From an uncultured Prevotellaceae bacterium (GTDB taxonomy: Bacteria > Bacteroidota > Bacteroidia > Bacteroidales > Bacteroidaceae): DNA of 64,000 bases. The notes under the pieces are model-generated. The model ran no database searches, was not told where the DNA came from, and saw only the letters and a list, made by a program, of their open reading frames with translations. The stretch is taken from the NCBI GenBank assembly GCA_949295905.1, contig CASFNA010000006.1, positions 124,001-188,000 of the forward strand. Direction: 5' to 3'. Made by a program: the position numbers and the translations under genes. Numbering within the stretch: the first letter of the stretch is position 1; each line of letters opens with the position of its first letter. Positions 1 to 7,603 of the stretch are shown here, in pieces.

Positions 1-629
1 AGGTTGGTGGGTGCGGTCGAGTTGCCGCCTATTGACAGCGTTCCGCCGATAAGCCAAGGGTACATCGTGATGGAGGCGCAGTAGTTGGCGAGGCTTGTCT
101 CGTCGTTCTTGTATATAAAGTGGTGGTCGAGCATGTAGATGTATTTGTCAGCCAGCTCCTTGCCATACATCTTCTTGATACGCTCGGTGAGCAGCCTGCG
201 GTTCAGGCGTATGAAATTCGATTTCGGCAGTTCGCCTATGAGTGTGGCTATGTTCTTGTGTTCCACGTTGGCATTGGCATCGTATTTCGAGCCGGTTGCG
301 GCATTGCTCGCCGTGCAGTAGTCGGTGAGGAACTTCATTTTCACCATCGTCTCGCGGTCTTCGGTGTGCCGTTGGCGGTATAGCATGAAGCTTTTGGCCA
401 CTTTGTAAAAGCCCTCGCGCATCAGTGCTTCTTCCACTTGGTTCTGTATGTCTTCCACGGTGATGCCGTCGTTCAGGTCAAGATGGCTGATTATACGCGA
501 TATGCGGTTGAGGCCGGCAGGCTCTTTTACGGAGTCGAACGCCTTGATTATCGCGTTCATGATTTTGTCCAAGCTGAATTGCTCGGTATTGCCGTCACGT
601 TTGGTGATGGTGAAATTCATCGTGCTCAT
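1..629 (-). CDS. nrdD: Anaerobic ribonucleoside-triphosphate reductase, N-terminal part (cut by window edge)
   Basis: This is the first 209 codons of a class III ribonucleotide reductase, which makes dNTPs from NTPs under anaerobic conditions using a glycyl radical. The start at 629 gives MSTMNFTITKRDGN; a second ATG three codons in is also possible. Residues 3-95 look like an ATP-cone regulatory domain (KRDG, then the FDSVKEPAG and EDIQNQVEEALM segments), followed by the beginning of the catalytic domain (LADKYIYMLDHHF, then SLANYCASITMYPW). The glycyl-radical C-terminus and any nrdG activase lie outside the window. It is transcribed away from the hemerythrin regulator, with a TATCTTTG -7 box about 115 nt upstream. 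The family call is confident from the N-terminal sequence. Confidence 0.9.
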   Translation of the reverse strand, partial: MSTMNFTITKRDGNTEQFSLDKIMNAIIKAFDSVKEPAGLNRISRIISHLDLNDGITVEDIQNQVEEALMREGFYKVAKSFMLYRQRHTEDRETMVKMKFLTDYCTASNAATGSKYDANANVEHKNIATLIGELPKSNFIRLNRRLLTERIKKMYGKELADKYIYMLDHHFIYKNDETSLANYCASITMYPWLIGGTLSIGGNSTAPTN

Positions 630-744
630 TGTCTGCTGTTTTGTAAATTTATTGCCTTGTATTTTCTGGTAAGTTATCCGTTTGGGAAAACTTTTTTAGG
701 TTACATGTTGTAAAAGTTTTCCATTTTGGATGATATTTCGGGTG

Positions 745-752
745 CAAAGATA
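745..752 (-). promoter_or_regulatory. Bacteroidetes -7 box upstream of nrdD
   Basis: On the minus strand this reads TATCTTTG, matching TAnnTTTG. It lies 116 nt upstream of the nrdD start, so the mRNA would have a leader of about 110 nt. No convincing -33 TTTG was seen. Confidence 0.5.
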
Positions 753-807
753 AGTAAAGTTTTTTAAATGGATGTGTTTTTCAATGTGTTTTTGGGGTAA
801 AGATGGA

Positions 808-867
808 ACAAAAAGTACGCCTTGCCATATCCGTGCAACCGTGTGGCGGCAGCGTGTGGCAAGGCGT
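808..867 (-). terminator. Terminator after the hemerythrin-LuxR gene
   Basis: An 11-bp stem (arms 857-867 and 817-827, ACGCCTTGCCA) with a 29-nt loop is followed on the minus strand by ACTTTTTG. It lies directly downstream of the minus-strand gene ending at 896. Confidence 0.65.
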
Positions 868-895
868 TGTGCGTGTCCGTATTTGAATTAGTGTG

Positions 896-1852
896 TCAAA
901 GCTTTACGGTCGAGATGTCAACCAGGTTGTTGACTATGGCATAGATTGTCAGTCCTGCCGGACTGTGTATCTGCAGTTTGCGTGCTATGTTGCGGCGGTG
1001 GGTTATTACTGTGTTGATGGATATGCAGAGATGGTCGGCTATCTCCTTGTTGGTCATGCCCTGCACGAGGCTTACTATTACGTCTTTCTCCCTGTCGCTA
1101 AGGGCTTCGCTGCCGTCATGGTTCTGGCTAATCATCTTCGATATTTTCACGCTCACGTCGTTCTGCTTGTACTTCTGTTCAAGTTTCCTGATGGCCGGGA
1201 TGAATATGCTCTCCTCCACGAGCGAGTGGTTTTCCAGCCATTCCTCGTTGTTGTACAGTTTGTAGAGCGTGGATGTAAGCTGGTTGTTGTGGTGTATGTC
1301 GCTCGGCAGGTATTTTATGATGATGTTTTTCAGCTCGCGCAGCTTTTGGTCGGTCTGCCCGTGCTTTTTCGAGAACGTCTCCATGTCGTAGTCGTTGCTT
1401 GCCTTGCCTTCCAGCAGGCTGTCAACGTATGGGAAGACGGTTTTCTCTTCGTATTGCATGTGTTTTTTTATCTCGTGCGCATATTCGTCGTAGAGCTTCA
1501 TGATGAGGCGCGCCAGATTGTCGCTTTCGTCGAGTGCCGACTCAAGTTCCTTGCGTATCGTGGGCAACTGGAAGTTGAGGTAATACTCGTGCGACGCCTT
1601 CAGGTAGTGCAGCAGCGTCGGTATTGAGAAGCGGCCGCCGTCGTCGAAGTCGCGGTAACCGTTGATGGAGAAGTTGACCACGGCGAGAAACGTGTAGGTG
1701 TCAACGCCCTGGTCTTCGCAAACTTCGCGTACGGTCTTGTCTCCAAAGCCGAGGTTGATTCCGAATCTGCCGAGGCTTTGCAGAATGTTGTAGTTGTCCG
1801 CGATAAGTGAAATCATCTTGTCGTCGGCCTCATACATCTTGTTGTTCTTCAT
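896..1852 (-). CDS. Hemerythrin-domain LuxR-type transcriptional regulator
   Basis: A 318-residue cytoplasmic regulator. Residues 1-65 resemble the ScdA/RIC N-terminal (DUF542-like) domain. Residues 80-225 have a hemerythrin HHE pattern with candidate iron ligands H88, H126, H131, E135, H164, H209 and E213. Residues 250-315 are a LuxR/FixJ helix-turn-helix (NKEIADHLCISINTVITHRR). Hemerythrin and RIC proteins bind di-iron centres and are tied to oxygen or nitric-oxide stress, so a redox- or NO-responsive regulator is inferred. Reading frame exists upstream to 1918, but the start at 1852 is chosen because GGGAG precedes it and the protein then begins in the conserved domain. The HTH is strikingly close to that of the 195-aa regulator at 48962-49549, which suggests a functional pair. 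Confidence 0.85.
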   Translation of the reverse strand: MKNNKMYEADDKMISLIADNYNILQSLGRFGINLGFGDKTVREVCEDQGVDTYTFLAVVNFSINGYRDFDDGGRFSIPTLLHYLKASHEYYLNFQLPTIRKELESALDESDNLARLIMKLYDEYAHEIKKHMQYEEKTVFPYVDSLLEGKASNDYDMETFSKKHGQTDQKLRELKNIIIKYLPSDIHHNNQLTSTLYKLYNNEEWLENHSLVEESIFIPAIRKLEQKYKQNDVSVKISKMISQNHDGSEALSDREKDVIVSLVQGMTNKEIADHLCISINTVITHRRNIARKLQIHSPAGLTIYAIVNNLVDISTVKL

Positions 1853-2083
1853 TGTTCGCTCCCGTTGATGTTTCCGCGGCCGCGCATGGATAATGTTGCC
1901 GCCTGTTCTGATTTGCAAAATAACAAAAAATCCGTGGAATATGCAATCGCAACAAGTAGGTATTTTTGTTTTGTGCGGCGGTGTGGGTATACCTAAAAAT
2001 TGTCCGCCAGGTGTGCATGTGCCCTTTCCTGGCGGTATATATAAATAGGTATATGCGCCATAAGCGGATTCTTCAATGAGGCT

Positions 2084-2172
2084 GCATTGCGAAAGGTGGC
2101 TTTTTGCTTCCCCGAAGGCCGTCTTTCGTGTTCTGAAAGACGGCCTTTTGCACGCTGAAAGACGGCCTTTCG
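2084..2172. repeat. GACGGCC mini-array A (4 units)
   Basis: Four units of about 22 bp fill the centre of the 485-nt gap between 1853 and 2337. Cores read gaaaggtggctttttg, gaaggccgtctttcg, gaaagacggccttttg and gaaagacggcctttcg, separated by 6-7 variable bases. Core orientation switches between GACGGCC and GGCCGTC. Nothing else was identified in this gap apart from the leader of the next gene. Confidence 0.85.
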
Positions 2173-2337
2173 TGAAGTGTCGCCGGTCAACGTGCCGGGC
2201 GTATGCCGGTAGCGGCTGTAGCGGCCTGCCGTGAGGTTGCGTGAGGAGGCAGCCTGCCGTTGTAAAAAAATAGGGTTTTGCGTGTAATAAAAGCCTGTGG
2301 GCTACGTTTATCCAATAAAGACGAACCTCTAAAACAT

Positions 2338-2472
2338 ATGCCTATGAAGAAACTTTTTACACAAGAAGAATGTAAGCCGTCAGGCAAGACGCTGAACATA
2401 ATCAGGCAGATAGCTTACACATACCGCGTAATCAAAATGAACGGCCAGACGGAGGCTTATTGTTTGAACTAA
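2338..2472 (+). CDS. Small conserved-looking protein of 42-44 residues upstream of rpe
   Basis: A short reading frame encodes MPMKKLFTQEEC with a C-terminus ending in TEAYCLN; the second ATG (2344) would give 42 residues. It is basic, with no signal peptide or membrane segment. It ends 14 nt before rpe, so co-transcription and perhaps translational coupling are likely. The composition (KPSGKTLNIIRQIAYTYRV) is protein-like rather than random, and similar small proteins seem familiar from other Bacteroidales, though this was not checked. Function is unknown. It falls below most annotation length limits. Confidence 0.6.
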   Translation: MPMKKLFTQEECKPSGKTLNIIRQIAYTYRVIKMNGQTEAYCLN

Positions 2473-2486
2473 AGGTTTAAAGGATT

Positions 2487-3137
2487 ATGGCTACATTGGT
2501 ATCACCATCATTGCTGGCTGCCGACTTTCTCAACCTGAAGGGCGACATTGAAATGATTAACCGCAGTGAGGCCGACTGGTTGCATCTGGACGTGATGGAC
2601 GGCATGTTCGTGCCCAACATTTCTTTCGGCTTCCCTGTGATTGAGGCCGTGGCGAAGGTATGCAAGAAACCTCTGGATGTGCATTTCATGATTATGAAGC
2701 CGGAGCGTTACATCGCCCAGACGGCAAGGACCGGGGCTATGATGATGAATGTGCACTATGAAGCGTGCACGCACCTTAACCGTACAGTGCACGAGATACA
2801 TGAAGCCGGCATGAAGGCAGGTGTCACATTGAACCCGTCTACGCCTGTTTGTATGCTTGAAGACATAATTGGCGATGTGGACATGGTGCTCCTTATGAGC
2901 GTGAACCCGGGCTTCGGCGGGCAGGCGTTTATTGAGAACACGATAAGGAAGGTGGAGCGCTTGCGTGAGCTTATAAGCCGGTCGGGCTCCAAGGCTTTGA
3001 TAGAAGTTGACGGCGGAGTGCAGGCCGACACGGCCCCGAGGCTGGTAAAGGCTGGCGTAGACGTGCTTGTGAGCGGCAGCTACATATTCAAGTCGGCAGC
3101 TCCGGAGGAGACAATACGCGGCCTGAGAAGCCTGTAA
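2487..3137 (+). CDS. rpe: Ribulose-phosphate 3-epimerase
   Basis: 216 residues, normal length for the family. It interconverts ribulose 5-phosphate and xylulose 5-phosphate in the non-oxidative pentose phosphate pathway, in the cytoplasm. The TIM-barrel signatures are present: SPSLLAADF at the N-terminus, HLDVMDGMFVPN with metal ligands H33, D35 and D38, DVHFMI, MSVNPGFGGQ, and IEVDGGV near residue 170 carrying the second catalytic Asp. It follows the 44-aa microprotein by 14 nt and ends in a strong hairpin shared with the convergent sigma factor gene. Confidence 0.97.
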   Translation: MATLVSPSLLAADFLNLKGDIEMINRSEADWLHLDVMDGMFVPNISFGFPVIEAVAKVCKKPLDVHFMIMKPERYIAQTARTGAMMMNVHYEACTHLNRTVHEIHEAGMKAGVTLNPSTPVCMLEDIIGDVDMVLLMSVNPGFGGQAFIENTIRKVERLRELISRSGSKALIEVDGGVQADTAPRLVKAGVDVLVSGSYIFKSAAPEETIRGLRSL

Positions 3138-3143
3138 GATAAT

Positions 3144-3226
3144 CAAATGGCAATGGCCATGGGCCGGGATATTCGTTTATAGTGCAAAGTCTGCATGTTT
3201 TCCCGGCCCATGGCCATTGCCATTTG
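3144..3226. terminator. Perfect 26-bp inverted repeat between convergent rpe and sigma factor genes
   Basis: Arms 3144-3169 and 3201-3226 are exact reverse complements over 26 bp (left arm begins CAAATGGCAATGGCCATGGG), with a 31-nt loop. They sit between two convergent genes and most likely form a bidirectional terminator, although the flanking T-tracts are weak. Confidence 0.7.
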
Positions 3227-3247
3227 GTTTTATGTTTCGCGTCCTTT

Positions 3248-3844
3248 TCAGTCGAGTTGCAACGCAATGTTATGCTCCCTTGTCATGCGGCGCAGGTTCA
3301 GGATTGCGTATCTCATCCTGCCAAGCGATGTGTTTATGCTTACGCCGGTAAGCTCGGCGATTTCCTTGAACGAGAGGTTTTGGTAAAAACGCATGAATAC
3401 CACTTCGCGCTGTGTGGGCGGCAGCATGTTCATCATCCGCTTGACGTCGGTCATCACCTGGTCGTTCACATAGCGGTTCTCCACGTTCATGTCGAGCACA
3501 TCGTTTATGCAGAGGTTGGAAAGGTCGTTTTCCTCGGTCAGTTCTATCAGGTTGCGTGCACGCTGTTCCCTGTACCAGTCCATCATTACGTTGTGGGCAA
3601 TGCGCATAATCCATGCGCTGAACTTGCCGCTGTCAACGTACCGTTTTTCGTGAAGTTTGGTTATTACCTTCACGAAAGTTTCTTGGAACAAGTCATTGGC
3701 TTTGTCTTCGTCCCTTACAACGAAGAATATGTATGAAAACAGCTTGTTCTGGTTACGTGCCAAAAGCTCGTCGAAAGCGTCGTTGTTCCCGTCGATGTAT
3801 GACAAGGCGAGTTCCTCGTCTGTCATTGCGTTCAGATTTTTCAT
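3248..3844 (-). CDS. RNA polymerase ECF-type sigma-70 family factor
   Basis: 198 residues. Region 2 spans about 15-95 (AFDELLARNQNKLFSYIF, then DLFQETFVKVI and FSAWIMRIAHNVMMDWYR). Region 4 spans about 135-190 (LPPTQREVVFMRFYQNLSFK, then EIAELTGVS with a helix-turn-helix feel). A linker of about 35 residues joins them. It should direct core polymerase to a subset of promoters. There is no adjacent anti-sigma factor or TonB/SusCD locus, so the regulon cannot be guessed. Its own promoter on the minus strand is clear (CAAA at 3953-3956 and CAAAGGTA at 3926-3933 as read on the plus strand). Confidence 0.93.
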   Translation of the reverse strand: MKNLNAMTDEELALSYIDGNNDAFDELLARNQNKLFSYIFFVVRDEDKANDLFQETFVKVITKLHEKRYVDSGKFSAWIMRIAHNVMMDWYREQRARNLIELTEENDLSNLCINDVLDMNVENRYVNDQVMTDVKRMMNMLPPTQREVVFMRFYQNLSFKEIAELTGVSINTSLGRMRYAILNLRRMTREHNIALQLD

Positions 3845-3925
3845 TGTAGCTCTTCTTTGTTTTGGAGTAACGATGTTTCGATAGGCTCTATGCTTTGTTT
3901 ATGATTTGATTAACCGAATGCACCA

Positions 3926-3956
3926 CAAAGGTAAAGATATTTGTCAGAATGGCAAA
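3926..3956 (-). promoter_or_regulatory. Promoter of the ECF sigma factor gene
   Basis: On the minus strand this reads TTTG, 19 nt, then TACCTTTG, a close match to the Bacteroidetes -33/-7 consensus. It lies about 80 nt upstream of the start codon at 3844. Confidence 0.7.
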
Positions 3957-4040
3957 AAATATTTAACGAAAATGCACTTTGACACCTCTCTTTTTAACAA
4001 AGACAGCGGCTTTGTCTTGCTTTGTGTAGCTGCAAGCCGT

Positions 4041-4574
4041 TCATTCTGCTGGGAATTCGAGGGCGTCGATGTCCTTAATGCCGGGTATCTTCAGGTAAAT
4101 GTCCTGGAAGCCGAAAACGCCGACACGCTTGCCCTTGTTGCCGGGATTGTCTTTCAGGTTGAGCAGGTCGCGGCGGCTGCCTTTCTTCAGGCATACTGAT
4201 ATCACGTTGTCTATGTTGTCCTCATCCGGGTTGTCGGCAAGAAGGATTGCCGTGTCGTAAGTGAATTCAGGGCCGAACTCGTATTTTACCTTATTATTCT
4301 TGCCGGTGGCAGCGCCCACGATGTAGCCTTTTACCCACACCTGGGTGTAGATGGCCGAGTGGCGGAATGTGGTAACGTCTACCGTGCTGCCTGTCGGGAA
4401 GTCGCCGTAGTCATAGTCTTCGTCGTCATCGCCCTGTCCGTAGTCAACCCATCCGCTGTCGTCCCCTTCAGAGCCTTCACCCTTGTCGCCGCCGCCAATG
4501 TATTCCGCTTTTTCGCATGAGCAGAAGCCAAAGGCCATCAATATGGAAAGAGCCGTTGTAATCAGTTTTTTCAT
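4041..4574 (-). CDS. Lipoprotein with DUF6359-like domain
   Basis: 177 residues with a lipoprotein signal (MKKLITTALSILMAFGFCSC; the lipobox Cys is one of the two in FCSC). A very acidic linker follows (residues 28-60, rich in D, E and G), as often seen in exported Bacteroidetes lipoproteins. The C-terminal 110 residues (VWVKGYIVGA, then AILLADNPDEDNI, LNLKDNPGNKGKRVGVFG and IPGIKDID) resemble DUF6359, a Bacteroidetes OB-fold-like domain of unknown function. It is probably surface- or outer-membrane-anchored. It has its own promoter just upstream (4596-4627) and is monocistronic. Confidence 0.75.
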   Translation of the reverse strand: MKKLITTALSILMAFGFCSCEKAEYIGGGDKGEGSEGDDSGWVDYGQGDDDEDYDYGDFPTGSTVDVTTFRHSAIYTQVWVKGYIVGAATGKNNKVKYEFGPEFTYDTAILLADNPDEDNIDNVISVCLKKGSRRDLLNLKDNPGNKGKRVGVFGFQDIYLKIPGIKDIDALEFPAE

Positions 4575-4595
4575 GGTAAATGTTTGTTTCTGTCA

Positions 4596-4627
4596 CAAAT
4601 TTATGCAATTCATTCCAAACGCCCAAA
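4596..4627 (-). promoter_or_regulatory. Promoter of the DUF6359-like lipoprotein gene
   Basis: On the minus strand: TTTG (4627-4624), exactly 20 nt, then TAAATTTG (4603-4596). It is 21 nt upstream of the start codon at 4574. Confidence 0.75.
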
Positions 4628-4652
4628 TAAATCAGCGTAAAATGTGTGTTAA

Positions 4653-4726
4653 ACAAAAAGAGGTTGACGCAGGATGCTGTCAACCTCTGGCGATTTCGTT
4701 AAAACCTTCGAAATCATAAATAAGAT
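4653..4726 (-). ncRNA. Candidate small RNA of about 72 nt
   Basis: A promoter at 4762-4731 is followed by about 35 nt and then a 10-bp hairpin (arms 4679-4688 and 4659-4668, AGAGGTTGAC/GTCAACCTCT) running into CTTTTTGTTT on the minus strand, a typical intrinsic terminator. Upstream of it, GATTTCG and CGAAATC (4715-4709 and 4698-4692) can form a first hairpin. There is no reading frame of any length. Because the downstream lipoprotein has its own promoter after this terminator, the unit looks like an independent small RNA. An attenuated leader is the alternative. Confidence 0.55.
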
Positions 4727-4730
4727 GTCG

Positions 4731-4762
4731 CAAATATAGCGTTTTAAGCTGTAAAATGCAAA
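4731..4762 (-). promoter_or_regulatory. Promoter of the candidate small RNA
   Basis: On the minus strand: TTTG (4762-4759), exactly 20 nt, then TATATTTG (4738-4731). This is a full consensus match, followed by no gene until after a terminator. Confidence 0.7.
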
Positions 4763-4992
4763 TTTTCTGCATTAAAAATCTAATATTTAACATTCGTCTA
4801 CCGAAAACGCCATTTTATGTTATATTTTGTTTTGCCGTGTTAAGATGCCGCCGCGTTGCCGTCAAGCGTGCTTTAGCCATTCTTTTAACATGCCTTGCCC
4901 GTTATTCTTGCCGTATGGCGGCATCGGTTTCAAGTGTGCAATGAAGTTGAAAATGGTGATGTGTGTAACTTGTTGAATGCCAGGCGTGTTGC

Positions 4993-5051
4993 GAAAGACG
5001 GCCTTTGGCCCTGCAAAAGACGGTCTTTTGCAGGGCCAAAGGCCGTCTTTC
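4993..5051. repeat. GACGGCC mini-array B forming a 59-nt palindrome
   Basis: Three repeat units arranged so that arms 4993-5021 and 5023-5051 are exact 29-bp reverse complements around one central base. It lies downstream of the MFS gene. The rest of the 4763-5078 stretch holds nothing recognised. Confidence 0.9.
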
Positions 5052-5078
5052 ATGTTGCCGTTTACGGCATATTGGATT

Positions 5079-6323
5079 TTATCTCATTTTGTTCATGTTG
5101 TAGTGAGGCGTAACCTTCGTGTTGAAATAAACCATTGATATGAGGCATAGCGCGGAACCTATGAGGTAAACCATGTAGAAGGTGAAGTGTTGGGCTATGA
5201 ATCCGCTTGTTGCTATGCCGATGCCGATGCCTACGTCCCAGGCCGTAAGGTAAGTGCTTGTGGCCGTGGCGCGCTGGTTGTTTGGGGCAAGATTGATGTA
5301 AAGGGTGTTCATTGCCGGGAAGATTATTCCGAAACCTATGCCGAGAAGCAGCGGAACCGCGAAGAACATTGCCTCGGCCATGCCCATGCTGTGCGGCGCA
5401 ACGAAGCGGCACATGCTTAATATGAAGAATGCGGCCACGACAGGGTACAGGCCAAAGTGTATGCACTGCGTTACGTAGCCTTGGTCTACCTTCTTGCCTG
5501 CCACTAGGCGCGATGCGCCCATGCCTGCGGCCATAAGTGTGAAGAAGAAGCCGGACGCCACGTCGAGGTGTATTTCCTTGGCATACATGGCAACGAAGTT
5601 TGTAGTGGCCCCGTAAGGTATGGATAGCATGAGCAGCGCTATGCTTACGGGTATTCCTTTGACAAGGATGAAGCGGTCAAGCGATAGTTTGCGCTTCTGT
5701 GCCGACGTGTCAACCCCGGTAAGCTGCTTTTCCGCCCTCCTTGCCTTTATGGATTCGGGCGTGCGTGCCTTTACGCATATGGCGCACAGTAGTCCGGCCA
5801 CGCTGAATGCCATGCCGGTGAGGAAGATGGTAGGATAGCTTGCCTGTCCGTGCATGAAAAGGCCTGTCATGGGGCCGAGCGCCATGGCTATGTTGTTGGT
5901 AAGTCCGTAATAGCCGAGCGCTTCGCCGCGGCGGGTGCTCGGCGTTATGTCTACACAGAGCGTGTTGCCGCCGACGGTTACGCTGCTGAAAGCAATTCCG
6001 TGCAGTGCGCGCAGTACGATGAACCACGCCAGCACTCCTGCGGCAATGTAGCCGAGAAAAATCGAGGCGCAGATGAAGTAGCAGAAGATGTATATCGGTT
6101 TGCGTGGAAACTTGTCCATCAGATAGCCTGAAAACGGACGTACGCACAGTCCGCTCACCGTATAGCAGCTTAATATTGCGCCAAGCATTGCCTCCGGGCA
6201 GTGGTAAGTCTCTTTTAGGTAGAACGGCAGGACGGGGATGAGTATCCAGAAGCCGAAAAACAACAGGAAGTTGGCCGCCAGGATGAATATGTAGCTGCGT
6301 GTGAAAAGGCGCTCCTTTGCCAT
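5079..6323 (-). CDS. Major facilitator superfamily transporter
   Basis: 414 residues with about 12 hydrophobic segments. The loop between helices 2 and 3 carries the MFS motif A (SGYLMDKFPRKP). A second hydrophobic half begins after the hydrophilic loop near residue 200-215 (EKQLTGVDTSAQKRK). It is an inner-membrane secondary transporter of the drug-efflux or sugar-like class; the substrate cannot be deduced. The start at 6323 (MAKERLFTRSY) puts a short positive N-terminus ahead of helix 1. Upstream is the AT-rich inverted repeat separating it from pheS; downstream is a 59-nt palindrome. Confidence 0.88.
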   Translation of the reverse strand: MAKERLFTRSYIFILAANFLLFFGFWILIPVLPFYLKETYHCPEAMLGAILSCYTVSGLCVRPFSGYLMDKFPRKPIYIFCYFICASIFLGYIAAGVLAWFIVLRALHGIAFSSVTVGGNTLCVDITPSTRRGEALGYYGLTNNIAMALGPMTGLFMHGQASYPTIFLTGMAFSVAGLLCAICVKARTPESIKARRAEKQLTGVDTSAQKRKLSLDRFILVKGIPVSIALLMLSIPYGATTNFVAMYAKEIHLDVASGFFFTLMAAGMGASRLVAGKKVDQGYVTQCIHFGLYPVVAAFFILSMCRFVAPHSMGMAEAMFFAVPLLLGIGFGIIFPAMNTLYINLAPNNQRATATSTYLTAWDVGIGIGIATSGFIAQHFTFYMVYLIGSALCLISMVYFNTKVTPHYNMNKMR

Positions 6324-6360
6324 TATTTTAAGAATTAAAATTCAATAAGACATCATTTGT

Positions 6361-6458
6361 GAAATTAAGGATTAAGAGCCAAGAATTAAGAAAATATGTT
6401 TCCTTGGTAGTTTTCTTAATTCTTGGCTCTTAATCCTTGGCTCTTAATCCTTAATTTC
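6361..6458. repeat. AT-rich inverted repeat with a 14-bp internal duplication
   Basis: The left arm 6361-6394 (GAAATTAAGGATTAAGAGCC...) is perfectly complementary over 34 nt to the right arm, except that the right arm (6411-6458) carries TTGGCTCTTAATCC twice in tandem (6423-6436, 6437-6450). It lies between pheS and the MFS gene, both on the minus strand. It belongs to the same class as the elements near 28.4 and 49.6 kb. Confidence 0.85.
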
Positions 6459-6469
6459 TTATTTGTCCG

Positions 6470-7507
6470 TCAGTTTGCCGCGTCGAATTCGTGCAGGAAG
6501 CGAACGTCGTTTTCCGAGAACAGGCGAAGGTCAGACACCTGGTATTTCAGGTTGGTTATACGCTCGACGCCAAGGCCGAATGCGTATCCACTGTAAACCT
6601 TGCTGTCTATGCCGCAAAGTTCAAGCACGTTGGGGTCAACCATGCCGCATCCAAGTATCTCGACCCATCCCGTGTGCTTGCAGAAGCCGCACCCTTTGCC
6701 GCCGCATATGTGGCACGATATGTCCATTTCGGCACTCGGCTCGGTGAAGGGGAAGTAACTCGGGCGGAGACGTATCTTCGTATCGGTGCCGAAAAGTTCG
6801 CGTGCGAATGTGAGAAGCACCTGCTTCAAGTCTGTGAATGATACGTTTTTGTCGATGTAAAGTCCCTCGATTTGGTGGAAGAAGCAGTGGGCACGCGCCG
6901 TTATGGCCTCGTTACGGTAAACACGCCCCGGGCATATGACGCGGATTGGCGGCTGTGTCGTCTCCATCACACGGGCTTGCACAGAGCTGGTATGGCTGCG
7001 CAGTATGATGTTTTTGGTGACGTCGTTGGGGTTTGTCTCCACGAAGAATGTGTCTTGCATGTCGCGTGCAGGATGGTCTGCGGCGAAGTTCATCTTTGTA
7101 AATACATGCATGTCGTCTTCCACTTCAGGGCCGTCGGCAAGTGTGAAGCCCATGCGCGAGAATATGTCTATAATCTCGTTTCTCACAATTGTGAGCGGAT
7201 GACGTGTGCCAAACTTGATTGGATAAGGCGTGCGCGTAAGGTCGATGTCGTCGCCTTGGCTTTCGCTTGTCTCACATTGTTCGCGAAGTGAGTTTATACG
7301 GTCGAGCGCAGTTTGCTTAAGTTCGTTGATTTTTATTCCGACTTCCTTTTTCTGTTCCGCCGGAACATTGCGGAAATCGGCCATAAGAGTGTTGATTTCG
7401 CCCTTTTTACTGAGATATTTTAGTCTTAAAGCTTCTATTTCTTCGGGCGTTGAAGCGTTAAGCCCTTTCACTTCTTCAAGCAGTTTCGCTATTTTGTCGA
7501 GTATCAT
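6470..7507 (-). CDS. pheS: Phenylalanine--tRNA ligase alpha subunit
   Basis: 345 residues, the usual length. It is the catalytic subunit of the alpha2-beta2 synthetase that charges tRNA-Phe. The N-terminal coiled coil (1-90) for tRNA binding is followed by the class II core: motif 1 (HPLTIVRNEIIDIFSRMGF, about 105-123), motif 2 (CPGRVYRNEAITARAHCFFH, about 190-210) and motif 3 (GYAFGLGVERI, about 310-320). A cysteine cluster typical of many bacterial PheS proteins (CHICGGKGCGFCKHTGW) lies near 260-280. pheT is not in the window. It is transcribed from a TACCTTTG box about 38 nt upstream of the start. Confidence 0.97.
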   Translation of the reverse strand: MILDKIAKLLEEVKGLNASTPEEIEALRLKYLSKKGEINTLMADFRNVPAEQKKEVGIKINELKQTALDRINSLREQCETSESQGDDIDLTRTPYPIKFGTRHPLTIVRNEIIDIFSRMGFTLADGPEVEDDMHVFTKMNFAADHPARDMQDTFFVETNPNDVTKNIILRSHTSSVQARVMETTQPPIRVICPGRVYRNEAITARAHCFFHQIEGLYIDKNVSFTDLKQVLLTFARELFGTDTKIRLRPSYFPFTEPSAEMDISCHICGGKGCGFCKHTGWVEILGCGMVDPNVLELCGIDSKVYSGYAFGLGVERITNLKYQVSDLRLFSENDVRFLHEFDAAN

Positions 7508-7544
7508 TTTGAAGATAATTTAGATGCATATTAAAATCTTGATG

Positions 7545-7552
7545 CAAAGGTA
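7545..7552 (-). promoter_or_regulatory. -7 box for pheS
   Basis: The minus strand reads TACCTTTG, 38 nt upstream of the pheS start. No clear -33 box at the expected distance. Confidence 0.55.
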
Positions 7553-7595
7553 ATATTTTTACCTTGAATATGTACTATAAACCAAAATAAAGTTG

Positions 7596-7603
7596 TACTT
7601 TTG
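7596..7603 (+). promoter_or_regulatory. -7 box for the DUF4348-murB operon
   Basis: TACTTTTG in the divergent region. Transcription from here gives a leader of about 145 nt before the lipoprotein gene at 7756. The leader holds a short CCGC-AAA-GCGG hairpin but no recognised riboswitch. Confidence 0.5.

Noticed and set aside
893-1627. Plus-strand frame of 244 codons opposite the hemerythrin regulator
   Set aside because: Antisense shadow of a gene with clear domains and a terminator on the correct strand.
2187-2399. Minus-strand 70-codon frame in the gap before rpe
   Set aside because: It is antisense to the microprotein, with no domain and no promoter.
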